DNA of 64,000 bases from Utricularia gibba (lineage: Eukaryota > Streptophyta > Magnoliopsida > Lamiales > Lentibulariaceae), in NCBI GenBank assembly GCA_002189035.1, contig NEEC01000023.1, positions 248,001 through 312,000 on the forward strand, given 5' to 3'. Positions 1 through 12,793 of this stretch are shown one piece after another; within the stretch, counting starts at the first letter, position 1, and each line of letters begins with the position of its first letter. Position numbers and translations under genes: made by a program. The notes under the pieces were generated by a model that was not told the origin of the DNA, searched no databases, and saw only the letters and a program-made list of their open reading frames with translations.

Positions 1-436
1 TTTTTGTCGTATACATATATTAAAAGACTTTCTCTAACTTTGCAGCAAAAAGTTGTGTATTTGACTGTTTTTCACCTTGGTTCATTTTTTCATATGTATT
101 TGCGCTGCCTATTCTGCCTGTTATCATATAATTAGTTGCAACCGTGCAGTGATTAGTTGGATTAAGATTTTAAAAATAGAATAAAGAATCAAAGTTTCTT
201 TTGACTAAGTTCTGCACTCTGTTTCTCTGAAACCTGTGGAATAAAGTGAAAAATGCTCTTTTAATAATGGATGTCGCATGGATACTATCTTTGGTTGCCC
301 TTTCAAAATATTTTTTTCAAAAACTTTTGAATGACAACTTACAGTCAATCCAACCTTTTCTTTATACAATATCCCTCGACTTGATTATATGTTGCAACTG
401 ATGCATGCTGATGTTTTTTCATAACGCGTGTCCTAG

Positions 437-2102
437 ATCCACTCATGCTTGAATGCGTAGAGAAGACCCTTTACTCTGGTCATGCTTCCTTCAATCTGTC
501 AATTCCGGTGAGTATGCTGCTATATTTTTCGTTATGGTTAACTACAACTTTTCCATTCATCCAAAAATAATGATGATATAAAAGAAGAAGGAAACAAAAG
601 ATATTGTAGACATGTAAGTCCACTTCATTAATGGCCCTTGAGATCTTTCTGTAGTTCTGTAGCGTGATCAATATTGCACGGAGGTAAAAACGGTAAAAAA
701 AAACGCATAGGTTTAAATGACGCATCTAACTGTTTTTATTGTTTAGGTTCTAGTAAATTTATTTGCGACTGGCGACCTTAAACTTCTGTCGTATGCACTC
801 ATTAAATGCTATTATATTTGTAGTTTTCCAAAAAAAAAAAAAATAAAGAGGAAAAAAATTGCTTTGCTGGGTTTTCCTAGCATTCTAGTTGTTTCCTGTG
901 GAACATATGGGTTGAAACTTCAGCAGAGTGGATATATGAACATCAGATTTTCTGGAATTGTTGTATCTGTAGGCATAAATATATAATAATTGTCGTGTCA
1001 GTATAATCTGTTTTCGGTGTTCAGTTGGTGGGCTCTGATTATGGTTTTAACTATGTGGAAAATGGAAGATCTGCATTTTATGATTTCTGGTTTTATATTG
1101 ATGGTCTTATATTGTATGATTTTCGGGTATGCCTCTTTATTTCCATGAAGGCTGGTTTTCTTGATCTCTGGGAGCCGGCTACCCTGTCTATTAAAAGGAG
1201 TGGCTACAGCATCAAGTCCAGTGGAACAAATGGCGGTGTTGTGTCCAAGAAGTTCTCATCATCCATGATTGTACGCCTTCCCTTTCTCATTTCACCTTTT
1301 CAAATTCAACTACTGCAGAACACAATGAAAATGTTAGGGTCAGATAAATGCCAAAAAAAAAAAAAAAATCCTGTATCTGCTGTAGGTCTCCATTTCAATA
1401 TACTTTCTGTACTTCGTAGGTATCCATTCTGCCTGAAAGCCCGACTGACTTCTCCATAATTGATCCTACCGGAGCGGAGGAAATCCTGCGGGCAGAAAAA
1501 TCAACTGACATAAGTTGGTGAGTCAAATACAACGGATCTCTCCATTTTAGCTGCCCTTCATGATTTTTTTTTATTTACATGATTATATGCAACTATCAAG
1601 TATTTTAATCTGTCTATCGCAATCCTCTTAAGCTCATGCTTCGTTATCAGTATTAGTTCCTACAAATAAAAAGTATGCCTGAACCAAATGAATAAGAATC
1701 ATGGATTTTTCTCTAGTTGTGGTGTACCTTGCGGAGCTTTTGAGTTTCTACTTCTACTATGTATACTGCTGCTGCCCTCGTTGCGAATATATACAAGCGT
1801 CTGCTTCGTACATGTTATCACAGCTATGATGTTGTTAGGACCCATGGTTCGGGTCTATTGACAAATCTGAATGTCATTTCTGCAGTTCAAGAGATACGAT
1901 TGTTCTCACCTTGAGGCTGTTCATCTTGAAGGTAAGCTCTTGCTCCAGCTCCATGCCGGATTTCTCTTGCTCTGTCGAATTCCGATGACGCCGTTTTTCG
2001 TCGAATCTTTTATGGCCTTTATGTAACTTGTGAAGTGTTGAAATTCAGGCCACTGAGAGGAAGAAGAAGAGCAAGAGGAGGAGTCTGTTCTTCAACTTTT
2101 AA
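437..2102 (+). CDS. 3' end of an unidentified protein-coding gene
   Basis: Partial gene whose 5' part lies left of the window or in introns I cannot resolve. Exons that join in one frame are 437-507, 1025-1270, 1420-1517, 1886-1931 and 2049-2102 (TAA), each with AG/GT borders. The visible C-terminal part is about 171 residues, rich in beta-strand-like aromatic segments (FYDFWFYIDGLILYDF). It ends in a very basic tail, KKKSKRRSLFFNF. I do not recognise the family. A mu-homology or other beta-sandwich trafficking protein was considered but no signature motif was found. The basic tail could be a nuclear signal or a lipid/RNA contact; that is inference. The frame continuity across five splice junctions makes the coding call reliable even though the function is unknown. 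Confidence 0.6.
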
Positions 2103-2828
2103 ACAAAAGGTTAAATGCACACACATTGTATACACTTAACTCCCCCACCCTTCCCCCATATAGGCTGGCTTTCAAGCCACCTTGTTTCCTTCGTGTTCGT
2201 GGTATGCTGTTGGCTAATAATTTTCATATGCTTGTATGCGTTATAGGATTACCATCCACAATCATATGAAAATACGGATATCGAAACAAATGCCCGATTA
2301 ATATATTTGGTTATGTATATAGTCAGGGGTTTGGTTATGATATTTCGTATTTATAAACGAAGGAAAAGATGGATTTAAATAGAGTGATTTTTTTAATTTT
2401 ATATAAGAATTTTTTTAAAAAAAATGAAGAATGTAATATTATTAGAATTAAATATTTGAAACGAATAATGATGAATTGTAATAGATTATATATGTTAAAT
2501 TAAATTAGTTGAATTTTAGTTTAATATTATTGTCTATTTTAAAATCATGAATGGAATTCAATATTAAATTCAATTTTATTTTATGATTTTTTTAAAAAAA
2601 TTTGGAACTAATAATTTTTATTATAAATTATTTTTTTAAAAAAAATTTAGAAATATTAAATTGTAAATATTTATAATAAGTTTAAGGAATTCAATTTATT
2701 ATAAAAATACTCAACCCAAAATCAAGAATAATTGGTGTGATGCATTCTGCCTGGAAGGTACGTACGGTCGGAGGGCGAGGGGTGTTCGTGTTGAGCTGCA
2801 GCAGCTTCCAGGCGACTCCCGTTTGGGG
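2103..2828. other. AT-rich spacer before ERCC1
   Basis: After the stop of the left-edge gene come its 3' UTR and then about 450 bases of very AT-rich sequence (2330-2720) with many A and T runs. GC content rises abruptly near 2740 where the ERCC1 promoter/5' UTR begins. No open frame with coding character is seen. Confidence 0.6.
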
Positions 2829-4855
2829 ATGGAAAATGGCGGCGACCCCGAGAACACGGGGTTCGTAATTTCTGTGCCGTCTTACGAAGAGGTTGTCGAT
2901 AACGAGGGGAACAAATCGCTGCCGCAATCTTTCTTCAATCCTTCAACCTCCTTCTCCCAGGCCTTCAATTTCATAAAGAAATCAGAGTTCTACGAGGTTC
3001 CACCGCCTCCTCCTCCTGCTCCTCCCAGGTCCGCCTCCCCATTGATTCCTCCAGTTTCGTCCTGTACTCGGAGAATGATGTATTATCGAAAGCTTTTTCT
3101 TTATGCTACAGGAATCCTGTTCAAACCGATGATGCTCCTTCTCCTTCAGTTTCAGCACCTCCTCGTGGGAGTCGGAATTCCATTGTTGTTAGCCATAGAC
3201 AGGTGAGTTGCCGCATTTGTTGCGAGTGTATGGGTGATTTAGTTTTCTTTTCACAATATAATGCAGAAATGTCTAATCTTTGTAACAGCGGACCATTGTT
3301 CGGCCTTCTCCAATTTGCTAGTATAGTTGATGTTCACATTCGTTTATAGATTGCTCAAAGAAATCGATGGAAAGGTGATGCATTTTTTTGTTCTTTGTAT
3401 TGTAAATGCAGAAGGGGAACCCTCTACTGAAACATATACGGAATGTGCGATGGGATTTTGGTGACATTGTCGGTGACTACTTGCTGGGTCAAAATGCCTG
3501 CGCTCTTTATTTGAGGTAGAATCGTTCATCAACATATTGAATAACCTTATTGTAATCTGTGCCACCAATCGCACGTCAGCACCCTTTATGATGTGAATGA
3601 AAGTTAATGATTTCTATTTATTCCTCCAGTATTAGGTACCATCTTTTGCATCCAGATTATCTCTATTTTCGAATAAAGGAACTTCCGAAGAACTTGAAGC
3701 TTCGTGTTGTGCTGTGTCACGTTGATGTTGTAAGTTCTTTTATGGCTATCAGCTAACCCTTGTTTGTGATTTAATATTTCTTTTGGAATGTATCAGGAAG
3801 ACGTGGTTAAACCCTTACTTGAAATTACAAAGACAGCTTTACTTCATGACTGCACTCTTTTATGCGGTTGGAGGTACATTTTCTTGTCTGACCAATTGGG
3901 TCTACGCGTTTTCTGGGCGTGATAATAGTCCAAAAACTATTTGGTGGCCAATCCACAACAATGATGGTATTTTTCTGTCATTCATTTGGTTAAATTTTTT
4001 TTTACCTTCTTTTATCCATTTTCATATAGCCTAGAAGAATGTGCTCGCTACTTGGAAACAGTTAAAGTTTATGAAAATAAGCCTGCTGACCTTATTCAGG
4101 GGCAAACAGATATGGACTACCTCTCTCGGGTATATGAATGACAATTTCTTATCTGGCAAAGTTAAATTAAAGAAATAGTTGGTTGGAAGCATCTGAACAA
4201 CATGTGTTTGTTCTATAACAGCTAAATCATGCCCTCACTTCAGTGCGACATGTCAACAAGACAGATGTTGTCACTTTGGGGTCTACTTTTGGGGTATGCT
4301 GTTGCTGATCTGCATGTGCGTAGCTTTTGGCCTTCAATCATTTTATAAATCTAAACTTTGTGAACCCCAGTCTCTTGCCCATATCATGGATGCATCTATG
4401 GATGATTTGGCTCGTTGCCCTGGTATCGGAGAAAGAAAGGTACTCTTCAGCATGTAACTGCCCGTTCTAATCAGATTCTACTTACCTTCACCTTCTACCA
4501 TTTAGTAGCTGTTTGAATCCCCATTTTTTTTTACCTTTTACTTATCTTCTGCATAGGAACCTTATCAGCAATATTCACTATGTGCTGAATATTAACACAT
4601 ACTCTTTGCCTTGGTCATCTCTTGTATTTTCAGGTGAAACGACTGTATGACACCTTCCACGAACCGTTCAAACGAGCAGTCGCAAAGAATGCTGCCACCA
4701 CCGGAAAAGCTTTGGACAACCCCCCACGGCCATTGACGCCCAAGTGGAAGACAGCGTTGATGCACACAAGGAGAAGACAAGTGCAAATTAGCATGAGATC
4801 TGCTTTGAACCCAAGACACAAGTCTACAACCAAACAAGGAACAAGTGCAGATTAG
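2829..4855 (+). CDS. ERCC1: DNA excision repair protein ERCC1
   Basis: ERCC1 is the non-catalytic partner of the XPF/RAD1 nuclease, which makes the 5' incision in nucleotide excision repair and trims recombination intermediates in the nucleus. Nine exons join to 344 aa: 2829-3028, 3112-3202, 3412-3515, 3630-3729, 3797-3873, 4030-4129, 4222-4293, 4371-4439, 4634-4855. The central domain is clear ([20 protein letters not shown], then [19 protein letters not shown]). It is followed by a helix-hairpin-helix region ([35 protein letters not shown]) that in the family dimerises with XPF and binds DNA. The N-terminus has a proline run. The tail after position ~4715 is basic and unlike the acidic tail I expect in plant ERCC1; see the finding about the C6 run. 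Confidence 0.93.
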
Positions 4856-4936
4856 CAGGGTATGAAGATGAGGCTATAGCAGCTGCCTGATGCTTCAGAC
4901 TGAGACCGATTCGAACGGGTCGTGTCCGATGATCCA

Positions 4937-4951
4937 AACCCGTGACGGGTT
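4937..4951. repeat. 15-bp palindrome in ERCC1 3' flank
   Basis: The sequence aacccgtgacgggtt is a perfect inverted repeat with a one-base centre. It sits in a GC-rich patch (about 4900-4975) that repeats short gacc/ggtc words, just after the ERCC1 stop. It could be a short hairpin or a relic of a mobile element; no longer terminal repeats were found. Confidence 0.5.
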
Positions 4952-5026
4952 CATGTTTTAGACCGATCCGGTCCGATCACAATATATCACAAACATTAAA
5001 ATTTGGTAGTGTTTTTGGTTTTGACA

Positions 5027-5078
5027 ATCCCACATCGGAGATGGAATCATTTGTTCGGAATTTTAGCCACTATAATAA
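5027..5078 (+). promoter_or_regulatory. snRNA-type USE plus TATA box (candidate)
   Basis: The sequence atcccacatcg at 5027-5037 matches the plant U-snRNA upstream sequence element (RTCCCACATCG). A TATA-like tataataa follows at 5071-5078, leaving 33 bases between them, which is the spacing known for Pol II-type plant snRNA promoters. About 30 bases downstream begins an AT-rich stretch with an Sm-like aattttttg (about 5130). I could not match the downstream sequence to any U-RNA. The same CCCACATCGG word also occurs in some plant TRIM/LTR elements, so a mobile-element relic is the main alternative. Confidence 0.35.
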
Positions 5079-5332
5079 ACAGTAACTTCTAATTTTAAAA
5101 AAATTCACTTCCGTTAATTTGTGAGAATCAATTTTTTGAACATGACTGAAATTTGTGGGGGGTATTTTTGGGAAATATGAAAAATAAATAAATAAACAAA
5201 GCATCCACTCATCTGATTAAAACTGTTTGTCTTTTGCTTGTGGGCTAAAAACAGGAGTTGCTGCTTTTGCTTGTGCCTCTGCACTCGACGCTCAATTTCA
5301 TCAATACTAATCATCTTTCTTGGTTCTTGAAA

Positions 5333-7544
5333 ATGGCTTCTCCATCTCAAGCTAGTCTTCTATTGCAGAAACAGCTCAAGGGTACTTTTCGTAGTATTGT
5401 TTTTTTGGTATTTCGATCTATTTTCCACTGGATTAATGGGTATTTTGTATTCGTTTCTGGAGATTCGTGTTGAATTTGATAGGTGTTGATGATCTGTGTT
5501 TCGTGTATTCAGATCTGTGCAAGAATCCGGTGGATGGATTTTCGGCTGGTTTAGTGGATGAGAGTAACCTGTTTGAATGGAGTGTCACGATAATTGGGCC
5601 CCCAGATACTCTATAGTGAGTTCATGTTTTGAAATTGATTTTCCTACTGGTGGGGGACGCTTCATCCTGTCCTCATCTTTTGGGCTCTTGTGTTTATTGT
5701 TTTCCGATTGTTGTTCTTTTTCCCGTTGGTGCCGTTTTTTTTTTCCTTTGGTTTGATAGTAATTAAGCCTCTATCCTGTTTCTTATCCTAGGGATGATTG
5801 TTTGAGTCATTTGGGGTTCTGTGAAGGGTGTCTTTTGGGTATGACTCGGTTGCATAGCAAGACAGCTTGTGCCTCTCAATTTGGCACACTTTCCTAGAAT
5901 TCCCATGTTATGGACTGAATGTAGGAACTTGGTGTACACTACTTAGTCATTCGCTTTTCACTCGGCTAGATTCATGGGGTTAGAGTCTGTAGTTCTTATG
6001 CTGGAAATGACAAGCTAAGTGCTGATTGGCGGTGAGTATTACCAATTTCCAGGGTTTCGGATCCGAGAAGGCTGTTCCCTATATACATATTTCGGATTTT
6101 GTTTTCCCCGTGTTGTCATATTCTTGTTTAAAGTTTGTTACTTTGCTGGTGAATTTCGTGACAATTCATTCTTTTGATGCAGTGAAGGAGGTTTCTTTAA
6201 TGCTATCATGAGCTTTCCCTCTAATTACCCTAATAGTCCACCAACCGTGAGATTCACATCGGAGATTTGGCATCCTAATGGTTTTTCAGTCGTTTCCCTT
6301 TCATGACCCATCACATTTTTTGCCGCATTCCTTGGTGATTCTGATGATTCTCCTGAAAAATGCAGTTTACGTTGATGGAAAAGTTTGTATTTCAATTCTT
6401 CATCCACCTGGTGATGACCCCAATGGTTATGAGCTTGCAAGTGAGAGATGGTCGCCTGTCCACACTGTATGCTTCTGGGTCTTTGCTTTGACATCTTTAA
6501 CGGTGTATGAATTGTCTATTTTTCTGTTATTTATGACGGTTCTGTATCTTTAGTACTGTCGGGTGATGATGATGGTGGCCTAGTACTGTATTTGGTGTGA
6601 TTTTGCATGGATTTTTAGTTTCTTTTTTATTATATTCTAGATTAGCTGACCTCATCAAGAGGGGACTTGTGACATCGTTGACTAACATAGGGAACAACTA
6701 ACCGAATGAGCAGTCGACTCTTAGGTTTTTTTATTTCTATATGTTCAGTTTGTGGGACAAAAACTTGCGCCACTGTTGGATTCTTTATTTACCCAAGTTG
6801 GCTATCTGTAGTAACTTGTATTTATCTGGTGGGTGATAAGCGCCATGCTAAATGCTGTGACCTATGTCTGTGCTGGATGAACCAAAATGAAACAGTATTA
6901 GTAGTTTTCTGAGAGTCTCATCTGAATGCTGAAGCTCAAACAATAATAAGATTTTTTTTCCCTTATATCTGTTTCCAGTTCCATTGATCTTTTTTGCGCA
7001 TTAGGGAATTTTTCCTTCATTCTTTTTATAACACAAGGGGTTAAAGTTGCGTATACAAACCTATCTAGCTTTGCTCTGTTGCTGACGGCCATTGAATTCA
7101 TTGCACGTTTCCATGTAATCACCTTCAAAGTGAAATACACAAGGAATACTTTCATGACATATGGTAAAATATGAGAGCATTTCTACTTCAAACATGTGCT
7201 AATATTGAGAGTGTTGCTTCTCAGGTGGAAAGCATTGTTCTGAGTATCATATCAATGCTTTCAAGCCCAAATGACGAATCTCCTGCTAATGTTGAGGCTG
7301 CTGTAAGTAATGATACCTTTTGCTTTTATGAAGAGTTTCTCACTTTCTTTATTCCCTATCAAATTCAAGCCGGGGAGGCGTCTCCCATAATCCTGATTGA
7401 TAATGGTCATACAAAGTTGAATTATCACCTTCCCAACTAAAGCTGAACCTCACCTGATGGCTGCAGAAGGACTGGAGAGAACGAAGAGAGGAATTCAAGA
7501 AGAAGGTCAGTCGCTGTGTGAGAAAATCACAGGAGATGCTGTAG
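5333..7544 (+). CDS. UBC7: Ubiquitin-conjugating enzyme E2, UBC7/13/14 (UBE2G2) type
   Basis: An E2 that accepts ubiquitin from E1 and works with ER-associated degradation ligases to build K48 chains. Exons are 5333-5381, 5513-5615, 6183-6280, 6366-6466, 7225-7302 and 7467-7544, giving 168 aa, the usual family length. The HPN motif and active-site region read [20 protein letters not shown], with the catalytic Cys in VCISIL. This is followed by the acidic insertion loop ([14 protein letters not shown]) that marks the UBC7/UBE2G2/CDC34 group. The C-terminus is [19 protein letters not shown]. The ATG gives the classic [16 protein letters not shown]-terminus. Arabidopsis has three near-identical paralogues (UBC7, 13, 14), so the symbol denotes the group. 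No oddities seen. Confidence 0.95.
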
Positions 7545-8311
7545 GCTCCATATACTCAGTGCTTGCAGCTGAAGAATGCGGCTTATGAACCCGTCGTCGA
7601 AACGCCATTTTATATAACGCAAAGGTGATGTTCTACCCCTTTGTTGGTGGCTTATGGAACATGCGTATTGTCTGGATAATGTTACATTTTGGGGGCTGTT
7701 GCTTGTAATTGCTGGATGTTGTTTGTTTGTTTTTTTTCTTCTTCACCTGGAAAATGTCACAGATCTCTCAGTTGGCCTCCTAATTCACTGCTTTATGCCT
7801 CTTGGTAGTCTCAGTATACACCATACGCCTTGTGTATGTACTTCACAAAGTCTGGTTCTCTTGTGGGAAGGAACCATCATCCAAATACACAGCCCCCAGT
7901 TTTCTTGTGATTTATTGATTATTAAAAATTTTGTAAATTCCCTTCCTCGTCCTCATAACATACAAAAAAATTTCGAATTATTTAATATAAAAATAAATAA
8001 AAAACACAAGATTTTTATATTTTTATTTATTTTATAGTATAAATTATCCTATTTAATATTAAATTGTTTTCAAAATGGACTCTTTATTCTATTTCAAAAT
8101 GATTGTTTAATTAAATAAGGGAGCTTTCCACCAGATTTGGGCCTTGGTCGAAGATAAATAGATGCCGGCCCTGTTAATGGGCCTGATGTTTTGGAGTTGT
8201 GTATATAACGTGATTTTTCATTTAGGGTTTCAGACGCTGCTTCTCTTGCTTTTGCCTGGGAATCTGCTTGAAGTTTGTGGCGGCGGCGGATTCGAAGTCT
8301 TGGTGCTAGCC
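7545..8311. other. Spacer UBC7-RPS18
   Basis: UBC7 3' UTR, then an AT-rich stretch (7915-8100), then the RPS18 promoter and 5' UTR described separately. Small frames here (for example 7654-8037) lack coding features. Confidence 0.6.
8138..8230 (+). promoter_or_regulatory. RPS18 core promoter: two site II boxes, TATA box, telo-box
   Basis: Two TGGGCC elements (8138-8143 and 8178-8183, site II) lie upstream of a TATA box (tatataa, about 8202-8208). Just after the expected transcription start is a telo-box, tttagggttt (8221-8230). Site II plus telo-box is the known signature of plant ribosomal-protein and other translation-related promoters driven by TCP factors in dividing cells. The order and spacing fit that signature well. 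Confidence 0.8.
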
Positions 8312-9217
<906 letters not shown>

Positions 9218-9522
9218 GCAACCCACCAGTCACCCATCTCCTTTCTTTTCCCTTTCATGAGTTCATGACAATTCTTAATGTCTACCTTCAGTTCATCGGT
9301 TTTGTTTGAATGGTTTCTTCCGTATCCTCCCTTTTGCTTGTATGAACGGTGGTTTGAGATGAAACGGCCATTTCTGAAAGTAATCATTTCCGCCGCGCGA
9401 AGAGAAACCTGAGCCGCCCGGCGCGTTCCATCACGGCGGTTCAAAATAACTGAATAAAATATCTGGTGGGAGTTTACCCGCCGCCCAAATCTTCGCTCAA
9501 GAAAAGAAAAAATCTCTCTGAA
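9218..9522. other. Spacer RPS18-TPR gene
   Basis: RPS18 3' UTR and the short promoter/5' UTR of the next gene. A GC-rich patch (gccgcgcg, about 9391-9424) precedes the start codon. No other feature is supported. Confidence 0.5.
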
Positions 9523-12290
9523 ATGGCTATGGCTTCATTCGCAAGACCCACGCTATGTCCCCTGGCTCCTCTAAAGAAGACGAAGACGATACCTTCTTCT
9601 GTTCTCAGATTCAATACTTCAATCATTTGCTCGTCGACCGACACTGCTGATTCTGGAGAGCGCGATGGAGCAGACCCAGTTAAGCCTTCATTCGCCAGAG
9701 CCAACGCCTACAAGAAGGGCTCAGTACTCAATTCGTCCACTTCTGCTGTTCAGACAACAACTCCAGAATCATCATCAAGTCGCGATGAATTCCGGGATGA
9801 TGAATTGAAGATATTTGAAAGCTCTACTGGGAAGGAACCTCGAGTTGCAGCGAATACTTCTCCCGCGGATCAGAAGAAGGATGAGTTTGAATCTGATGGC
9901 GAGCCACCTTCTTCGGTTAAAATTGCTTTACAGAAAGCAAGAGAGTATAAGAAGAATAGAGGGATTGCGGGAGATGGAGCTCCAGTTTCGGGTACTGTTA
10001 GTGTGACATTGATTTAACAGGCTTCATGACTGATGCGTATTCTGTGGGTGGTATTGATGATCAATAGGTATAAGGATGGGCTTTTGACTTAGTAGAAAGT
10101 TTAAGTAGTAGATTACAGGATAAGTAGAAGATGGGTGTTGGGAACTGCTTGCTGCAGAAACAGGGGATTTACGGACAATATATGGTAACAAAACAGAAGA
10201 CTTTGAAAGATCCGAAAATTCTACTAAGATGTAGTTTTCTGATTTCAGATACTTGAGCGGTTTATCCAGTAGCACCTTTAAGTTCAGAGTGAAGTGCTTA
10301 CATTAAAACCAAAGGGTAACAATACTGAAATCGTTCCATGCGTTTGGACAGGAACTATGCCTAAGGTAAAGAAAACTCAGGAAGATGAGCAATCAAAGAA
10401 AACTGGAGGCAAGCAAGAACTATCAGTTTCAAGTTTGGATTTCCTGGGGCTCAACTTCTCTGATAAGAAGGCTTCCAGAGTATTGCCTGCTGGCTTGGTT
10501 CCACTTTCAGACAATTTTTCTGATGGGGAGTTGCCGGATGTGGAGATAATCGTTGGAGATATCAATAAATTTGGTGATGTCTCTCGATCGCCAGAGCAAT
10601 CGCCAGTCGAAGTGAATGACTCGGTTCTCTATAAGCCCAAGGTTTCTACTTGGGGAGTTTTTCCGAGGCCAAGTAACATTTCCAAGACAGTAAGTTCTGG
10701 ATTTTTCTTTCATTGGATTCAAATAGCATTGTCTGATATTTCATTTTCAAATAACATTTCTGAGTTTTTCATATGCGCTTCCTTTGTAGAGATGAATCGC
10801 TGATGCATGTGAGTGGAATTATCGTTCAAAGGTTATCTGACTTGTCATTTTATCTGTCGTCTCGTTTCACTTTTGTACAGTATGGAGGTGGGAAAAATAT
10901 AAGGCCTGGGGAGACCCTTGAAACAAAGGAAGCTAGGGATGCTAAGGATGCTCGCACAAGGCAGCTACTAGCTGATTATGGCAACAAAATTGGTGTGAAT
11001 GTTGATAAAAAGCTGAAATCTGAATGTGAAGAGGTACACTCGAATAAACTTGTCGTTTTCCTAATATTGAGAAGGTAATTTTTTTTTTCTGGTGCTGTTA
11101 TACGAAACCAGGATATTAAGTATGATTTTATGTTGGCTCCCCAATATCATCTAACAGCAACTGTGCGAGAGTAAATTTGAACAGTATATTTTGGTGCGCA
11201 TTCGTTTCCATGTTATTTTAAGTATCTTAGTCGTTACAGCCATAAGACTGAGGCTCCGAGGGAGTGAAGGGTGTACTCTTCTTTATGAGATGGCTATAGG
11301 ATCTGTGATATTTCAGTTGGTGTGTGTGTGTGTTAGTTTTCTTCTGCGTGAGTATCTCCATGATAATTAAGATCTTTCGTGGTGACGCTGGTGTCATAAT
11401 CAGGCCTTTAAACGAGGCGAGTCTCTGATGGATCTTGGAAAACTGAAGGAGGCATTAATCTTCTATGAAGAAGTCATGCAGAAGATGCCATTCAAGGTAC
11501 ATGCTATATCTTCATCAATCATATGTGATCTCCATGAACAATTTCAGGGTGTGGAATATTGTATTTTCACTAGGGAAAATCTATAAACACAATGCAAGGA
11601 GAGACTCACTGAAACGATCGTTCCTACTTGCAGACTGAGCTTCATGGATTAGCAGCTCTTCAGTGGTCAATATGTCAGGATTCACTCAGCAGGTACGCTG
11701 TTTGACATTACAATCTTCCAGTTCCACCAGTCTACCCGCTTGCAATGGTTGACTAGAACGTGGCCTAGAAAGGAAGCAGAGAAATGTTAATCGGCTAAGA
11801 AAAATGATAGCTGATACATGCTTTCTTGTCAGATAAGAAACAAAGACAAAATAGTAATGTATTTGATACTTGATAGCTCCATCTGATTTCTGGACAATTC
11901 ACTAGGCCGGATGAAGCACGAACCATGTATGACAAACTTCAGTCCCATCCTAGCTTCAAAGTGAGCAAGAGGGCAAGGCAATTCTTCTTTGGCTTCAAGG
12001 TAAATCATGCATTTGTATTCATGCATGCAAGTGGGATGAATTCCTCCTGACAAGCAGCATCATTGTGCACACAGGCCATGGATATTATGAAGGTGGGCAA
12101 TTCAGGATCCCCTAATATTGGCTATGAAAACTACTTTGATGCATTTGTTAAGGATAAGGCAAGTTATATGGAAACAAAGGAGACGGAAGTGAGCTCAGCT
12201 CCAGCCATCCCTTACATACTCTTTTTGCTCTCTCCTATTCTTTTGCTATTGCTAATGGCCAGTGCATCTAAGATGCACTTGTTTATGTAA
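9523..12290 (+). CDS. Plastid-targeted TPR-like protein with C-terminal membrane anchor
   Basis: Function not established. Seven exons (9523-9991, 10352-10689, 10881-11033, 11404-11496, 11634-11692, 11906-11999, 12075-12290) give 473 aa. The N-terminus MAMASFARPTLCPLAPLKK is Ser/Ala/basic with almost no acidic residues, like a chloroplast transit peptide. A long low-complexity Ser/acidic region follows (about 50-260). Then come a conserved basic segment (EARDAKDARTRQLLADYGNK) and a TPR-like helix pair (FKRGESLMDLGKLKEALIFY, EEVMQKMPFKTELHGLAALQ). A single hydrophobic helix near the C-terminus (IPYILFLLSPILLLLLMA) suggests a tail anchor in a plastid membrane. The gene/protein model is well supported by frame continuity; the name is by domain only. 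Confidence 0.8.
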
Positions 12291-12793
12291 CAAGGATGGA
12301 TTTGCAAATCATATCATTCTGTACAGAATCTGTCTTAACTGTGAATTCATAAGTTTCGTTTATCCATTCAAAATGTGGAGAATTTTCAAGACACGATGCC
12401 TAGAAACCTCAATGGCCTGTAAGATTATCTATAGAATATGAGATGCACAATCAATACATATCCCATGCCATGTGCCTGATGCGCATGGATATGGGGATGA
12501 CCAAAGAGTAAAGGGAAAAAAACCACAAGGCTATGTCATGTAGTTATTATAATCATCATCATCAAACAGTAACAGGAAGACCAACCATCAACAATGAGTT
12601 AGCTCAGTGTATCAATTCCTCGTATTGCTGAGATGAACCAAAGAAGCACAAAACTAGGCTGTCTCCACTACCCACTTGCAAACTTCGTCTAACAGCATGC
12701 CAAAATCACTGTGTATTCTTCTTGTTTCTCTCCTGGTTGCATAGCATTGCAACTCAATGAGAACTATTTCAATGCCCTGAGATCAAACAAAAC
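12291..12793. other. Convergent 3' region
   Basis: Shared 3' flank of two genes that converge: the TPR-like gene (+) and the GINT1-like gene (-). Presumed 3' UTRs of both; no further coding frame is supported. Confidence 0.6.

Larger units (their letters stand above)
4856..5332. other. Spacer ERCC1-UBC7
   Basis: Contains the ERCC1 3' UTR, the palindrome and the USE/TATA pair listed separately, and the UBC7 promoter/5' UTR. No protein-coding frame is supported. Confidence 0.6.

Noticed and set aside
4905-4925. tRNA B-box-like gattcgaac
   Set aside because: No matching A-box, acceptor stem or anticodon arm around it.
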